Source of the DNA: Chrysomallon squamiferum
Lineage: Eukaryota; Mollusca; Gastropoda; Neomphalida; Peltospiridae
Direction of reading: 5' to 3'
Length of the DNA stretch: 64,000 bases
NCBI GenBank assembly: GCA_012295275.1
Contig: CM022673.1
Location: 4,376,605-4,440,604 of the forward strand
How positions within the stretch are numbered: the stretch's first letter is position 1; each line of letters starts with the position of its first letter. Of the stretch, positions 1 through 29,640 are shown one piece after another. The notes below the pieces were generated by a model. It was not told the DNA's origin. It saw nothing but the letters and a program-made list of their open reading frames with translations, and did not search any database. The position numbers and the translations under genes were made by a program.

Positions 1-1
1 A

Positions 2-16927
<16,926 letters not shown>

Positions 16928-17330
16928 GTTTACTCACGCTACGACTGAGTTTCTGGTTGTTTATTTTCCTGATTCAGTTTGTAATTACTGGACATTCCAT
17001 CATGTATTCATCAAGAAACTTTCTAGACAGACTTTCCTCCTCCTTGGTACTTCATTCCTTTGCATGTGGTCTACCTTTATCAATAGATACCTTTTACAAG
17101 ATTCTTTCTAATAATATCTGCTTTGTATCAAAATTGTGCTTTTGACCAGTAACTCATATGTACTTTCCTTTGCTTTGGCTGCAAATCTTGCTACCTGCTC
17201 TGTCTGCTGTACAATAGTGTTCTGACAAATCTTGTGTAAAACTGTGGTGCCAAAAGAACAGAATCATAATTTTAATGTTAGCGACTCTTTAAAATGCGGC
17301 TGTCTTGAGCTGAAAGTTTTAAATGTAGCA

Positions 17331-17503
17331 GTTTGACTGTATCATCATTTGAGTTGACGTTTTAATTAACATACTTTGACTACCGTCATTTGTGTTGATG
17401 ATTTATTTAACAAACTTTGACTGTATCCTCATTTAAGTTGATGTTTTAGTTATCATGCTTTGATTTTATCATAATCATTTATACTGATGTTTTTGTTAAC
17501 GTA
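17331..17503 (+). repeat. Minisatellite, unit 41-46 bp, four diverged copies
   Basis: Units begin near 17331, 17374, 17415 and 17458. Each has the form (C/G)TTTGACTGTATC, then ATCATTT, GTTGATG and TTTTAATTAACA. A looser fifth relative starts near 17893. It lies in the probable NWD 3' UTR. Confidence 0.75.
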
Positions 17504-18103
17504 GAAGATGCATGACTTAGATAGTTAATATTACTAGTTAACAAACTGAGTGTTAATTCGTTTGCGAATTTACCAGTTTAACTGAAACTAGAGCAAATAT
17601 TGCAATTTCTTATACAGTCTCTTGCGTTCATGTTTTTCATTAACTAAGCAGTTATCTGTTGTTTTTTCTAATTTGTCTTCTTTTTCTTCTTCTTCTTTTT
17701 ATTCTTATTCTTATTCTGCTTATTATTATTATTTTATTATTACTATTATTTTTGTTGTTGTTTTTTAACTAGTTAATATTTAAAATTATTCTATACAGTA
17801 TAATGCATTCTTTTTATTAGTTACCCTAGTAGCATCAGTCATTTGTTTTTATATTATCAGCAATTTATAAAATACCTTTTATAATTTAACGTAGCATTTT
17901 GACTGTATATTTCTGTCTTGATTTTGTTGTCATTTCTCTTTACCCACTTTTGTATAATTTCTCAGATCATTATTATCTTATGTATAACTCTTTCATTTAG
18001 CAATTTACTTTGGTGCCAACTTATTATGTTTTCTGTTTTATTTATAAACCTCTTCTTCATGTGCAGCATGTATGTTATTATTGTTGGTGTTGTTGTTATT
18101 ATA

Positions 18104-18163
<60 letters not shown>

Positions 18164-21100
18164 TTATGAATTTAACATGTATTACCTTCAGTGGATTATT
18201 AATTTATCTATAATTGGTTCTTGGTTTTTACCATTAAAGCTGTAATGATTTTAGAGTATAGGGATGAGATTTATTTAATTAAAAATAACAAATGACTGAA
18301 TTACAAACATGAATGGATGGATGAATCGATGGGTGGACGGACAAACCAACGCAAAAACCAACGAATAAATGACTTTTATGAAATCCAGATACAAGAAAAA
18401 AAATAGAATATAGTTTACTGAGTATCAATCAACGTTTTCTATTGCTAGTAAGTTAACAAATAAATAAACAAATAAAATAAATAAAAAGAAAGAAAGAAAG
18501 ATATAATTTTTTAAATATATTTAAAAGAAAATATATTTTCAAAGGTTTTGGAAATCAAATAACAGTAAAAATTATTTTCGTACGTATGCGTAACTATTTT
18601 CTATTTGGTTAGGCAATACAGAGTTCACAAAAAGACTAACAATCATTTGTTTGTATGTTACTTTACGTTCTGTAAGTGTTTGCTGAATAGAGTTGTTTTA
18701 AGCCTCTTATAAAAGTCCTATATCCGCACCTTAAATTCTGACTTTTGTATTCTGGAAATCCAGTAGGGATAAAACAGATTAACGAACAAAATGATGAAAC
18801 AAATTTTGATTCTTATAATGAAACAAAATATAATGAATAAATTTAGAGAATACATTTTGTTTTTACGAATCGAGGAAGTGAAAGGTTTGTATTTATTAAT
18901 TTTATATTAATTTTATATTTCTCTTTTGTTTTCTTCTTTTTTTTTTTTTTTTTTTCTGTAGTTTAATAATTACGTTCTTTCTACTATTAAATATTCATGA
19001 AATTGGAATACCTTTAATAATGTTATTTATTCAGATGAAAACTTTTGCTCACACACACACACACACGCACACACACACACACACACACATATACACATTC
19101 AAAGTTACACAAAGCACAACAAACATCCACGCTCATACGTACTGGCGCACACATAGGTAAACAATAAAATAAGCTTATTAATGCCAGATATCATTATTTT
19201 ATGCCATTTTTCTTTTTTTTATAAGCTGAATATCTTTACATATGCACATATTTAGTTATATACTAAAATATATTGACAATATCAGTCATGAATTTTTCTA
19301 TATTTATAAAATATCCATTTAGCATTTGGTTTAAAGAACAAAATAAAAAATGAAACGTGTAACGTTTTGTTTTATTTTCTCTTTGAAAGGTTTGGAAAGA
19401 AGCTTGCCAACTGAGAGCATGCGCGAGAACTATCCAATCATAGGACACGTTACATTTCGTCAACTACATGTGAATAAAAGGATTTACTTCATTCGTCCTT
19501 GTTCATTAGCATGATTGTATCGATAATTATTAAATACTGTTTTTTTTATGTTCTGACTGATGACGTTACAGGAAAGGGAATTCGAGTGATCTATCTTTAA
19601 AACCATTAACACAAGGTTTTATGACATTACTGTAAATATATTACGTAGTACGTGGAAATTCATTAATTTCTTTGCACACTCAATTAAAGGCTCGAATGCT
19701 TGATATTTATGTCAACTTGCCGACTACAACCAGGTCAAAAACGATATCTGAATTTAATTACATATATATATATATTGTATTCAATGACTAGAGTGTATGC
19801 CCAATCCGTTATTATGGTTCTCGTTAATGTGACTGACTATATAATCAACCAAATCAGTCAAATATATCTGCGTAATTGTTTTTCGAAAATTGTTGTAACC
19901 CAAACAATGGCTTCATGTTCTACATTATTCATTACACGTTCTGTTTTGTCTAAAACTGTTTATTTACTCCATGTCGAATGTTTGTTGAACAACTGTGCAA
20001 TCACTGAAACAATTAATCAAAATTTTGTCACCTCAATTTTAGAGTATCATTTTATATATAATGTATAAAAACAAAAACAAATGAGTTTCAATTGAACGGA
20101 CGGATTTATTATTACGATCAGTGAGAATGATAATCATCAAGAGTTACCTCCCTTTTATATACTTTCCGATAATGCTGTTATCTATACGATACAAAACTTA
20201 TTGACATATTTATTATCTGCATTAATGGTTCAAGCACATTTTCTCTGGGTATGACATCCTGCAAGCCGAGTCGTCAGGATGGCTGAGTTTATTTATTGTT
20301 ACCAAAATTTTGCTTTTTGGATTTCTTACTTAAGTACATGAAAGGATCTTGATTGCATTGTCAATTTTATTATTATCATTATCATCATTATCATAATAAT
20401 TATTATTGTTATCATTATTGCTATTATAACTCAAGGCCCTTTCTTTCTTTTTCTCATATTTTCAAAAATTGCTTCACTTTTTCTCACTGCACAGTAATCT
20501 AGTCAGTTCTCCAACTGGACAAGAAATTTGTCCACCGAAGTCACAAAGTTATTTGTCATATTGTCCTTTTATTGTCAAAATAAATGTAAAGTATAATTAT
20601 GGACACAGTAGTAAATATATTAAACTATTATTCAAATTTGTATGGAATTTTTCTTAAGAGTATGACTATCATTTTAGTTTATATATATATAAACATTGGA
20701 AAATACAAAGAATGAGAAGTATTTGATAAGCTGTAAAATTATATAAACTGTTTATATTGTTGTATCATTACGTAGTGTATTTGAATTATATGCACAACGT
20801 GTCATTACTATCTCGTTCGGTAAATTCTGGACATACTGTAGATTACATATTGTTTGTTGGTTATGAAATGTACGTGCATTTGTTGGACACTTCGCTGTGC
20901 AATATATTATTACAATCAATGAGTAACTCAAAGAGCTTGTGTACATGACGTTGGTGTTATTTGTTGTTAACATTCCACGTGTAGAAACTAATTAAATAAA
21001 GTGCATAGTGCTTCTTTGCTTGTCAGTAATTTGTACTGTAACAACTCACAACAGTATCGTGTGTAATCAACAGCAGACTTAAAGTATAAACCTGTGTTGG

Positions 21101-21764
21101 TGAGAGAGAACAAAATAATAGAATTGTCTAACTATATCTTATACATTTCCAAATAACTGTTTTAGATACCACTATTTTTTAAATAATACCGGATTGTGAA
21201 TACGAATTCATACTTTATTCTTAACAAAGGTTGGAATGTCAAAATTTAACCTCGCTTTTACAAAAAGAAACAGAGTTTAGTTGTTTGGGAGAGAGAATCA
21301 TTTATGTTCTCAACGTTTTTTTGTGGGGGTTTTGGGGATATGGATATTTTATTTCTTGTTCTTTTTTTTTTTTTTAAATTAATATTGTGTTTATGTGTGC
21401 GTTGTATGATTTTACAATTCACTCAAAATAATTCCTTTAAAAGACAAAACAACAAAAAATAATAATAATAATCTGAGTGTTATTTAATTTTTAATTTCAG
21501 TACATTACTGTTGTATGTTCCGTTAATTCTTTGTTGTCGTGAAGAATTCGTGATCGTGTCCAAACTACAAAATAAAGAAATTTAACAGCACATGAAATCA
21601 TATGAAAATACACATAAAGAGTATATGGTAGATATATTATTTATAACATTTTTATTTATTCATATAACGGTTTAACTAATTTTTGCAATGGGGATATTAT
21701 ATTCGCACCTTCCCGTGAACAGAAAGAAAAGTATCACAGCTTTTCATAACTAGTCACGAGTAAG

Positions 21765-21805
21765 TCTCTGGAACGGGAAATATCCAGTAGGCCCATTGAA
21801 AAGTA
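21765..21805 (+). mobile_element. Short interspersed-repeat fragment
   Basis: CTCTGGAACGGGAAATATCC followed by AGTAGGCCCATTGAAAAG resembles the end of the 27985-28185 element. Weak on its own. Confidence 0.3.
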
Positions 21806-22247
21806 CATTAAATAATAATAATAATAATAATAATAATCCAAAAAGAAATCAAAAGTCATTTTAGTGAAATGATAAAATTTACACAGATTTTGAGTTACAA
21901 ATACACTTACAAATGATGATGGACAATGGAACGGTTGATTTAAATGCCACTCATTTTGTTTGTGTCCAACGGTTTCAAGCTAATAATAATAACAGTAGCA
22001 CAATTAAATAATAATAGTTATGACAGTTATAGTATTAGCATTAGCAGAAATAGTGACAATAATAAATTATATACGTACGTATGTTCTGTATGTTGTTGTT
22101 TTTTTTGTTGTTGTTGTTTTGTATCGCATAATTTTAACAAGTACATGTATCGTACATAAGCCAAATATACAACATAAAATTGCCTTTTTCACCCTTTCAG
22201 AAATTAAGTCATGTATGTTATTTTTAACATTCTAATGAGACTGCTCA

Positions 22248-22250
<3 letters not shown>

Positions 22251-22308
<58 letters not shown>
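22251..22308 (+). repeat. (GA)n microsatellite against a minus-strand splice donor
   Basis: 29 GA units. Read on the minus strand, exon 22417-22313 is followed by GTAGT and then a CT run, so the tract starts within about five bases of the 5' splice site. Confidence 0.95.
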
Positions 22309-22310
<2 letters not shown>

Positions 22311-22312
22311 AC

Positions 22313-23230
22313 CATATTATTCCAGAGTGAAAGAGCGGCTGCTCCGTGACCTTTGCCCGAGAAATGGAAGCAGTCAGCGGAAAAGTAGGTCATGTCAATA
22401 TCTCCTCCGCCACCATCCTAAATAAATTAATTAATGACGTCATTAAAAATAGTCATCATTGCTTTTAATAATTTTGGAACTCTCTTGGTGAACGTACTTT
22501 AAAAAAAAAAAAAAAAACTTTTAGATACCAAGATTCGTTCAAATAGTAACAATTTGTTTTATTCCAGTATAAAATACATAATAAAACATTCCGAAATATA
22601 CCTTATAGTGAACAGCAATATTCCTTACATATCTTAATGGATATTAATTAGTGTACACTATTCCCAGGATGGAATAAACCACTTACAATTTCAGGGGGTA
22701 GTGTATTTCTGAAGAAAGGTTGAACGACAACGGTGAAGTCGTCCCTGGTGTCGTAACGTCCTGAGCCGACGATTCTGTCAATTTCTGCTTGATACTCGCG
22801 AGAGAGTTCTTTCAACCAGCCAGCATTAGCTTTGTCATCACCACAGTCACATACCAGACTGAGAAATTTATTACGATAATAATAATAATAATAATAATAA
22901 TAATATGTAAAATAAGTTTGAAGAGGAGTACCATGACCACCACCTGTAAACAACCACCTGTAAACAACCGTAATTTCATCAACAACAGCATCACCTCCAA
23001 ATTTAAATAAATAAATACATGAAAATAAATTACATGAAATAAATATATAAAATTAAGTCATACATACGCATGGACAAAAGAGCAGAAGAATCCGGTGCTC
23101 AGAGCCGCCACTGGGGCGATGTCGAAAATCTGGGCTACGTTAACAAAAGCTTTTGGAAGCTCTCTGTGTAACATGTCGAGTGCACTCTGAATGTTGGCGC
23201 CGTAGGAAGCCGCACTGTATTTAAGCTGAA

Positions 23231-23267
<37 letters not shown>

Positions 23268-24498
23268 GGTTATTTCGTGTCATTTTTTACATTTTGTTTT
23301 CATGATAATATGAAAGCGGAAACCAATTTTCGCTGCTCCACTAGTAACTTATTTCCGACTAGCACAAGAAATATATACATAAACAAAAAAAAACAAAAAA
23401 ATAGCAAGGCATTTTAATAATAATAACTAACCATGTATGTACGTGTTTTATAGGATATTATTTATTATGAAGGAAATATATATCATTTTTTACAGCGAAA
23501 TATTCTGAACTATAACAAAACTGCAAAATCATTCAAAAGAAAAATAAAAGTGTAAGGGAGGTAACTGAATTATCCATACCCGGTCATGGCAAGCGTCGCA
23601 TAGATCGTTTCCGCCAACAAACAAGGTAACGACTTTCCAGTCGTTGTAGTAGTCTATATGTGGATCGTTCTTCATTTCGTCAATGAGCATTCTTGCCTGG
23701 GCAGGTATATCACTGAAATTTTTTTATTATTTGAGGTATCAAAAACTAAAATATATAACCATTATTGTTATTTCACTGCCATTATTAGTTAATCAGTTCA
23801 GTCACTGTTTAATATCAACGATTAAATAACAGATTTACTTACTGAGATGTATCTCCTGGGTGGGCAAAGTTAAATCGGGAATTTTCACTATCTCTGTTTC
23901 CTTTCCCCAGTGAATAGCCGTAGAGCTGGTTTCCAAATTTCTTAATTATATCTTAAAAACAAAATAGCATTCATTAAATACAGAAATACGTAGTTTTTGT
24001 AAGGTTTACGTTAATAATGCTATAACTGCTGTAGTATCAAGTTACCATACCATTCAGGTTTTACTCGACTGCAAAAGCATAAACAATAACCCTACCACCA
24101 AAAACAGCTTCCAATACTACTGCTATTACTAGTACAGGTACCGGACCAATTATACGGCGACACTATTTTCCGACACTATTTTCATAGTTCGCGCGCGCGT
24201 GGGTGTTGTTCTCACCAGCCTTCATTCACTCGCCACAGTTGTGTATCGTCAATTTTCTTTATGTTAATAATTTTAAAATGTTTATGCCTAATTATTTATG
24301 TATTTAGATGCCTTGTTATCAGAAAACCGGAAAATCCAGAAATCCAGGAATGCCTCAGGCCCCAAGGAGTCCGGATAATTGATCCGGTACCTGTAGTATC
24401 AATGCATCACTGAAATCCACAGTGCAGCTAAAATAATTCTAGCAGAATTCAAAACCAGAATTCCTCTACAATTAGGATTCTTTTTAAGTAACATTTTA

Positions 24499-24529
<31 letters not shown>

Positions 24530-25063
24530 GTCATACTTGGAAAAGTTAAAATTCCACTTTCCAAGGAACCATCTCCTCCTATGCTGTTTGAAAACAAAAA
24601 TAAAAATAATAAAATAAAAATGACAAATATCATTAAATTTCAAGAAAAGGAAAAAAAATCAGAAGGAAAGAAAGATTTAAGGCTTGCAAACAAGTGAAGT
24701 TAATTGAAAAAGTTCCACGAATATGTCGAAGTGGTCCAGAGAAATAATGTCTTCGTACGAAAGAAGCTCAGTCTTTTAGGATTATTTATACACAATGATC
24801 ATTTGCGTAACAAAAATTTTAACATATTTTTATTTTATTTTATTTTTTATTTTTTATTTTATTTTATTTTTTTATTATTTATCTTTTTTCTTTGTTGTTG
24901 TTGTTTTTAATGCATACACTTACCACCATGACAGTCCACGATATTCGACGAAATCTTCAACAATGTTTTCCGCATCAACACCATTACCAGCCTGCATTAA
25001 CATCGTAATGTAATTAGACACGCAAACACGAAGCAATATACACAAAAACTGATGATATGCAAA

Positions 25064-25098
<35 letters not shown>

Positions 25099-25304
25099 AA
25101 TAAAATTAAATTAAATTAAATTAAATTAAATTAAATTAAATTGAATTGAATAAATGACCTACAATGAACACATTTAAATTTGAGCTGAATCAAATTAATC
25201 GAGACAAAATTCTTCCAGATTTTTATTTATTTTAATAATTAATATTTTAAAAATATTATTATTTATTTATTTATTTATTTTATTTTGTTGTTTGTTTGTC
25301 TTTG

Positions 25305-25343
<39 letters not shown>

Positions 25344-25912
25344 TTAAACATTGTCATGAATGTAGTCCAAACCATATACCATTATTTTAAGTATAATTTT
25401 AAAATAATAGTCTGAGATGTAATAAGAAACATTTATTTATCTGTGTTATCTGCGTACTGTCAGGGAATCTCCAAGAGCCGCTACCACCTTAACATCCCCA
25501 GGGTGAAGTCCATGGACTGAAAAATAATAATACAAAGGATTACAAGTTAAGGAAATTTAAAACAAAAAATAGGATATGTAAATTTATATATAGATATAGA
25601 TACACACATACACACTCACACAGAGACCTGCATATATATATATACACACACGCGCGCATATGCACGTACATATACACATACATATGTACATATAAACATA
25701 CACACTGTAGTTAGATTGTTGGAAATAGAAGTTAATGGGGCATAATAATATTTGCGTCTTTCAGCTCTGGCTGGTTGGGGGGGTTGTCGTTGTTTTGTTT
25801 TTGTTGTTTTTTTTTTTTTTGCCTTTTTTTTCCATTAATTTCAGAAAGATATCAAAAGATCGTAACAAATGGAAATAACGTTTTATTTATTATTATTATT
25901 ATTATTAATTTT

Positions 25913-25968
<56 letters not shown>

Positions 25969-26218
25969 CTTATTATTATTAAATTATTATATACCCCCAT
26001 CCCGTCAGATGTCGTTAAAAACTAAATATTACTATTTACGGTTATGCTTGTTCTGTTTTTAGAAATATTTCTACGTGTAACAAAATTTAAAACCGGGTAC
26101 GCACCTGACCTGGCTGGTCGACCGTTCCAAGGGTTGGAGGTGTGGCAGTGAAAGTCAGGAATATTGTATCTGTAGGGCGGGGCTCGCTTACTTCTGTTAG
26201 TCTGAATAAAACAGAAAT

Positions 26219-26261
<43 letters not shown>

Positions 26262-28710
26262 GCAAAACAAACTGTAAAAATAAAAACTAATGATAATAAA
26301 AAAAATACAAAGTCATAACAAATTAAAAAAAAATAATAATAATAATAATAAAAAAATAATGATAATTTTAGAGATGAATCACTAAAAGTTCAAAATTTAA
26401 ACTTCTAAAATATAAAATATATTCTAAAGGGATTAATAACACAATGAATTTAATGGCGAATATAAATTATTAATTTTATTTTATATTTATTATTTTATTC
26501 TGAGAAAAATTTAATTGGTTATCGTCAAAATGTATGATGGCAAAGCCTTCTGTGCGTGTTTTTATTATTAATATATTTGTTTAAGCAAAATTTTTTTTTT
26601 TTCAGTCCGTAGAATTAAGGCAAAATTTTAATAAGTTCTTTCTATACAGGTCAGACACAAATATTAGAATAGCAGATCAGATATCTAAAGTTCTAAAATA
26701 ATTCAAAATTCCGAATCCTCGGTCTGGTTGGAGTTCAGTGTACTTTATTGCTGGTACAATATTTATACCTGTAACAATTCACACAAATTAATTTTTCAAA
26801 TAAAACAAAACATAAGGACATTAAATAGCAAATAATGTTCGGCCTATATTTCAAGACGTATGACCTTGAAGACGAAAATATCAGCTGATACTTCCACCTT
26901 CAAGTTACACTGTTATCTTTTTTTCTTTTAGGATTGGTCGCAAGGTAAAAATAACTTGGTAATATATATTTTGTTTTTCTCATTAAGTTAGGCATTAGAA
27001 ATCAATATGGCTCTATGTATTAGCATTTTCTTGAAAAAATGCATATGTTTTATAATTATAAATAATAATAAACAAAAAATCTCATTATGACTAAAACAGT
27101 AGTTTTTAAGTTAGAGATTATTGTTTTATATTATTATTTTGAAGCTTCGAAAATATAGGTCCACAAAGATATATTATGGAAATATATTGATAAGGTCTAA
27201 GATTATCGGGGAATGTCTACTGAAAATTAAACTGTATGCTCAGCTGGCATGAAAAAACATTACAAACATTTTATCATTCGTCTAGGTTTGTACTTTTACT
27301 GGTATCGATACAAAACTCAGCATACCGAAAGCTGTTGATTTGAAACGGAGTTTGATGCTGATTCTGCTGAAGAAAATACACAACAGACATTCCATTGATT
27401 ACTCAAAAGGCCTTAAAATTATATCTTTGGTAATATGAAGAAATTATTAAAAAGTGTTCTGAATACTTCTGTTTATATTTTATATATTTTTATTTTTTTT
27501 TTTTTTTTTTTAATTATTATTAATGGGTTTTGGAATGGGTTTTATTTTTTTATTTTTTTTTTTTTTGTTTTGTTTGTTAAACATTGTCGAATATAGTCCA
27601 AACCAGGTACGATTATTTTAAGTATAATTTTAAAATAATACTTTGCGATGTAATAAAAAATATTTAAGTATCTATGCTATATGAGGTGTTTCTTTTGGGG
27701 GGTGTGCTGTTTGTTGCTATTTATTTATTTATTTATTTTTTAATTGTTTAGGTGGGTTGTTGTTCTTATTATTGTTTAGTTATTTTCATTTTTTTTTTAA
27801 TTTTTATTATTATTATTATTATTATTATTTTTTTTTTTTTTTTTTTTATTATTATTATTATTGACATTTTGGGGTTGCTTTTTTTTTTTTTTTTTTTTTT
27901 TTACAAACTCTCTGCATGCCATGTAGTGATAAAATGGAGACGTTCAAATGTTTTCTATCATTAATAATATTTTTTCCTAAATTTGTTATGAGCAATGACT
28001 GGTAGCCCACAACAATAAAATAATAACTTGGATTTATAAAGAATTTTGGTATAGACCGAACCAAGCAGTCATAGTTACATTTTAAACAGCAACTTGACAA
28101 AGAGAAGACAACGCACACCATGTATTTTGATAAATCAGTCGATGGGCTCTGGCTGGAACGGGAAGACGCCCATTGTGCTTTCTTGAAAAGGACTGATCTT
28201 GATTTCAGACAACTGAACTATTGTCAAAGTATTTTCTAAAACTTACCTCGTTGACCATAGCGGTGTAATTTTTTAGATGTTCTTGCCATATTTTCAACAA
28301 ATGTGGGTTATTTGGAAGAGTCTTGGTGAAAAAGTCCACATATCGCTGAAATGATGGCGAAGAGATTGCTAAAAAAAAAAAATAATAATAATTAAATAAA
28401 TAAATAAATAAACAGAATAACATTCAGTGTTTGGTGCGTGGTATTAATATTAGATTTTATTTTTACTTTATCTAAATAATTATAACAACAGCAGCTACAT
28501 AAAATAAACAATAACTTCTACTAAGGGAAAAACTGTTAAACAATACTTTGATGTTGGTGAGTAAAAATACTCAGTACAATATTTCTTTTGGAATACTTTC
28601 AATTCAAAATAATTATGTCTCACGCGTAATAAAGCATAAAAATAAAAACCCGGCATGTTAAGAATACATCAGTTTTTCTCTTTTATAATGCCATTATCTT
28701 GCAGAGTCAT

Positions 28711-28745
<35 letters not shown>

Positions 28746-28983
28746 GATGATGGAGACTATATTAAAAAAATGTGAATTTTGCTTTTGCCCCATCTGTAAA
28801 GGGATTTTATACCTACGAGCCTAGCTAGCTACTAACCTACCTACATACATGTTGATGTTTTAAATAAAATTAAGGTTCTGTTAATATATTTTAAATTGTT
28901 AACGTGGACGTCATCTTACGTTTTTCAGGTGCGGACGAAACAGCTACAACGACGCCTAACAAACAGAGCAGCAAGGAAGACAT
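22313..28983 (-). CDS. Phospholipase B1-like secreted SGNH/GDSL hydrolase, last exon not found
   Basis: Minus-strand exons in order: 28983-28920, 28368-28247, 26201-26105, 25516-25458, 24991-24924, 24583-24537, 23951-23843, 23712-23580, 23225-23068, 22858-22687, 22417-22313. They sum to 1134 bases, 378 residues, with every phase matching. Residues 1-18 form a signal peptide ([18 protein letters not shown]). Catalytic features: ALGDSLTAGNG with Ser112, LYGYSLGKG (oxyanion Gly region) about 165, [10 protein letters not shown] at 218-227 with Asn224, FTVVVQPFF about 327, and [10 protein letters not shown] with Asp358 and His361. The family hydrolyses acyl esters of phospholipids and other lipids at the cell surface or in the gut lumen. 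There is one catalytic domain here, not the four repeats of mammalian PLB1. The frame stops at LWNNM followed by a GTAGTC donor; homologues continue with a short C-terminal segment that I did not find. Confidence 0.9.
22431..22446. repeat. 16 bp perfect palindrome containing a CRE
   Basis: TTAATGACGTCATTAA is its own reverse complement and contains TGACGTCA. It lies in the intron just upstream (minus sense) of the last identified phospholipase exon. Function unknown. Confidence 0.6.
24135..24393. mobile_element. Pogo/Tigger-like miniature inverted-repeat element, TA target duplication
   Basis: The left end CAGGTACCGGACCAATTA (24135 onward) and the reverse complement of the right end (24393 backward) agree over 23 bp with two mismatches (third-from-middle C/T and A/C). 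Both ends are flanked by TA, the target of Tc1/mariner/pogo elements, and the CAG start fits the pogo group. The 259 bp interior has no coding frame. It includes a doubled 13-mer CGACACTATTTTC and a CGCGCGCGCG run. It sits in the intron between phospholipase exons 24583-24537 and 23951-23843. Confidence 0.8.
25458..25516 (-). other. GDSL active-site exon of the phospholipase
   Basis: Codes [19 protein letters not shown]. The nucleophile Ser112 codon (TCC on the minus strand) is at 25466-25464. The next exon supplies [10 protein letters not shown], which completes SGNH block I. Confidence 0.92.
25921..25967 (+). repeat. (GT)n microsatellite
   Basis: About 23 GT units in the intron between phospholipase exons 26201-26105 and 25516-25458. 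Confidence 0.95.
26223..26258 (+). repeat. (GA)n microsatellite upstream of a minus-strand acceptor
   Basis: On the minus strand this is an 18-unit CT run ending about 20 bases before the acceptor of exon 26201-26105, where it could serve as polypyrimidine tract. Confidence 0.93.
27985..28185 (+). mobile_element. Degenerate interspersed-repeat copy
   Basis: Contains GAGCAATGACTGGTAGCC followed by CACAACAATAAAATAATAAC, then ACCATGTATTTTGATAAATC and CTGGCTGGAACGGGAAGACG with CCCATTG. The first part recurs at 41882-41925 and the TTTGATAAAT part at 38812-38825. The last part resembles a segment (CTGGCTGGAACG...CCCAATGGG) that I recall as common in mollusc genomes; that recollection needs a repeat-library check. 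Confidence 0.5.
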
Positions 28984-29215
28984 ACTACCCGTAATGTTCC
29001 AACAATCAGAGCACTGCTGTTAGAAAAACTACTACAAAGACTTTTTTTTTATCGCCACTCCCATGATTAGGGGATGGTACGATAAGTGTATGAAGTGGGT
29101 TACTATTAATAGCCAAAAGGTTATTCAGACATCTGTTTAAAGGACATAATTTTGTGTATATATTGGTCAGAACATTGGTCTGGGGATTTCTCATGTTATA
29201 TCATCATAATCCCAA

Positions 29216-29238
29216 ATAATAATAATAATAATAATACA

Positions 29239-29277
<39 letters not shown>

Positions 29278-29319
29278 TATTATTATTATTATTATTATTA
29301 TCATCATCATCATCATCAT
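29216..29319. repeat. (AAT)n-(ATT)n-(TCA)n compound microsatellite
   Basis: About thirteen AAT units run straight into about eight ATT units, making a long self-complementary stretch, followed by TCA/TCG units and TTTA units. Confidence 0.9.
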
Positions 29320-29640
29320 CGTCGTCATTATTATTATTTATTTATTTATTTGTTTGTTTATTCATAAATAATAATAATAATCAAATAAGGGGAAAAATGG
29401 GGATGGCACTTATTATCACTTACTACAAGTTGAAGAAGGTAGGACCAAATGAAACTTCAATTTCCTTGAATAATGATGTTTTGACATTGATGTTTCATAT
29501 AAACTAGAAAACCAAAACCTATAAAAACAACAGTTCGTGGATTCAAAACATAATTTTACAAATTACATTTAAAAATTAAATTTTGTACACCTTTGCACCA
29601 CCTTATTTTAATTGAATATATGTAAAACGGGAATATATCT

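Larger units (their letters stand above)
16928..22312. other. Convergent 3' region between the NWD and phospholipase genes
   Basis: Holds the NWD 3' UTR (weak ATTAAA at 18233-18238, AATAAA at 18364-18369), a 43 bp minisatellite (17331-17503), (TTA)n (18105-18164), (CA)n (about 19052-19090), (AAT)n (21811-21837) and (GA)n (22251-22308). The last exon of the minus-strand phospholipase gene should lie here but I could not identify it. No other gene is supported. Confidence 0.7.
25341..27683 (+). repeat. Direct duplication of about 110 bp (25341-25450 and 27574-27683)
   Basis: Both copies begin TTTGTTAAACATTGTC, then ATAGTCCAAACCA or close to it, a hairpin ATTATTTTAA-gtataat-TTTAAAATAAT, GATGTAATAA and ATTTA..TATCT. 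Both follow a long T-rich tract. Copy 1 abuts the donor side of the GDSL exon; copy 2 is in the second intron of the same gene. Confidence 0.8.

Noticed and set aside
19700-20068. 122-codon plus-strand frame downstream of NWD
   Set aside because: AT-rich chance frame without recognisable motifs, promoter or homology.
20486-20550. Minus-strand frame reading GGQISCPVGELTRLL then a stop, resembling a phospholipase C-terminal segment
   Set aside because: An in-frame TAA lies just upstream with no AG acceptor between it and the segment, so it cannot be spliced on as the missing last exon.
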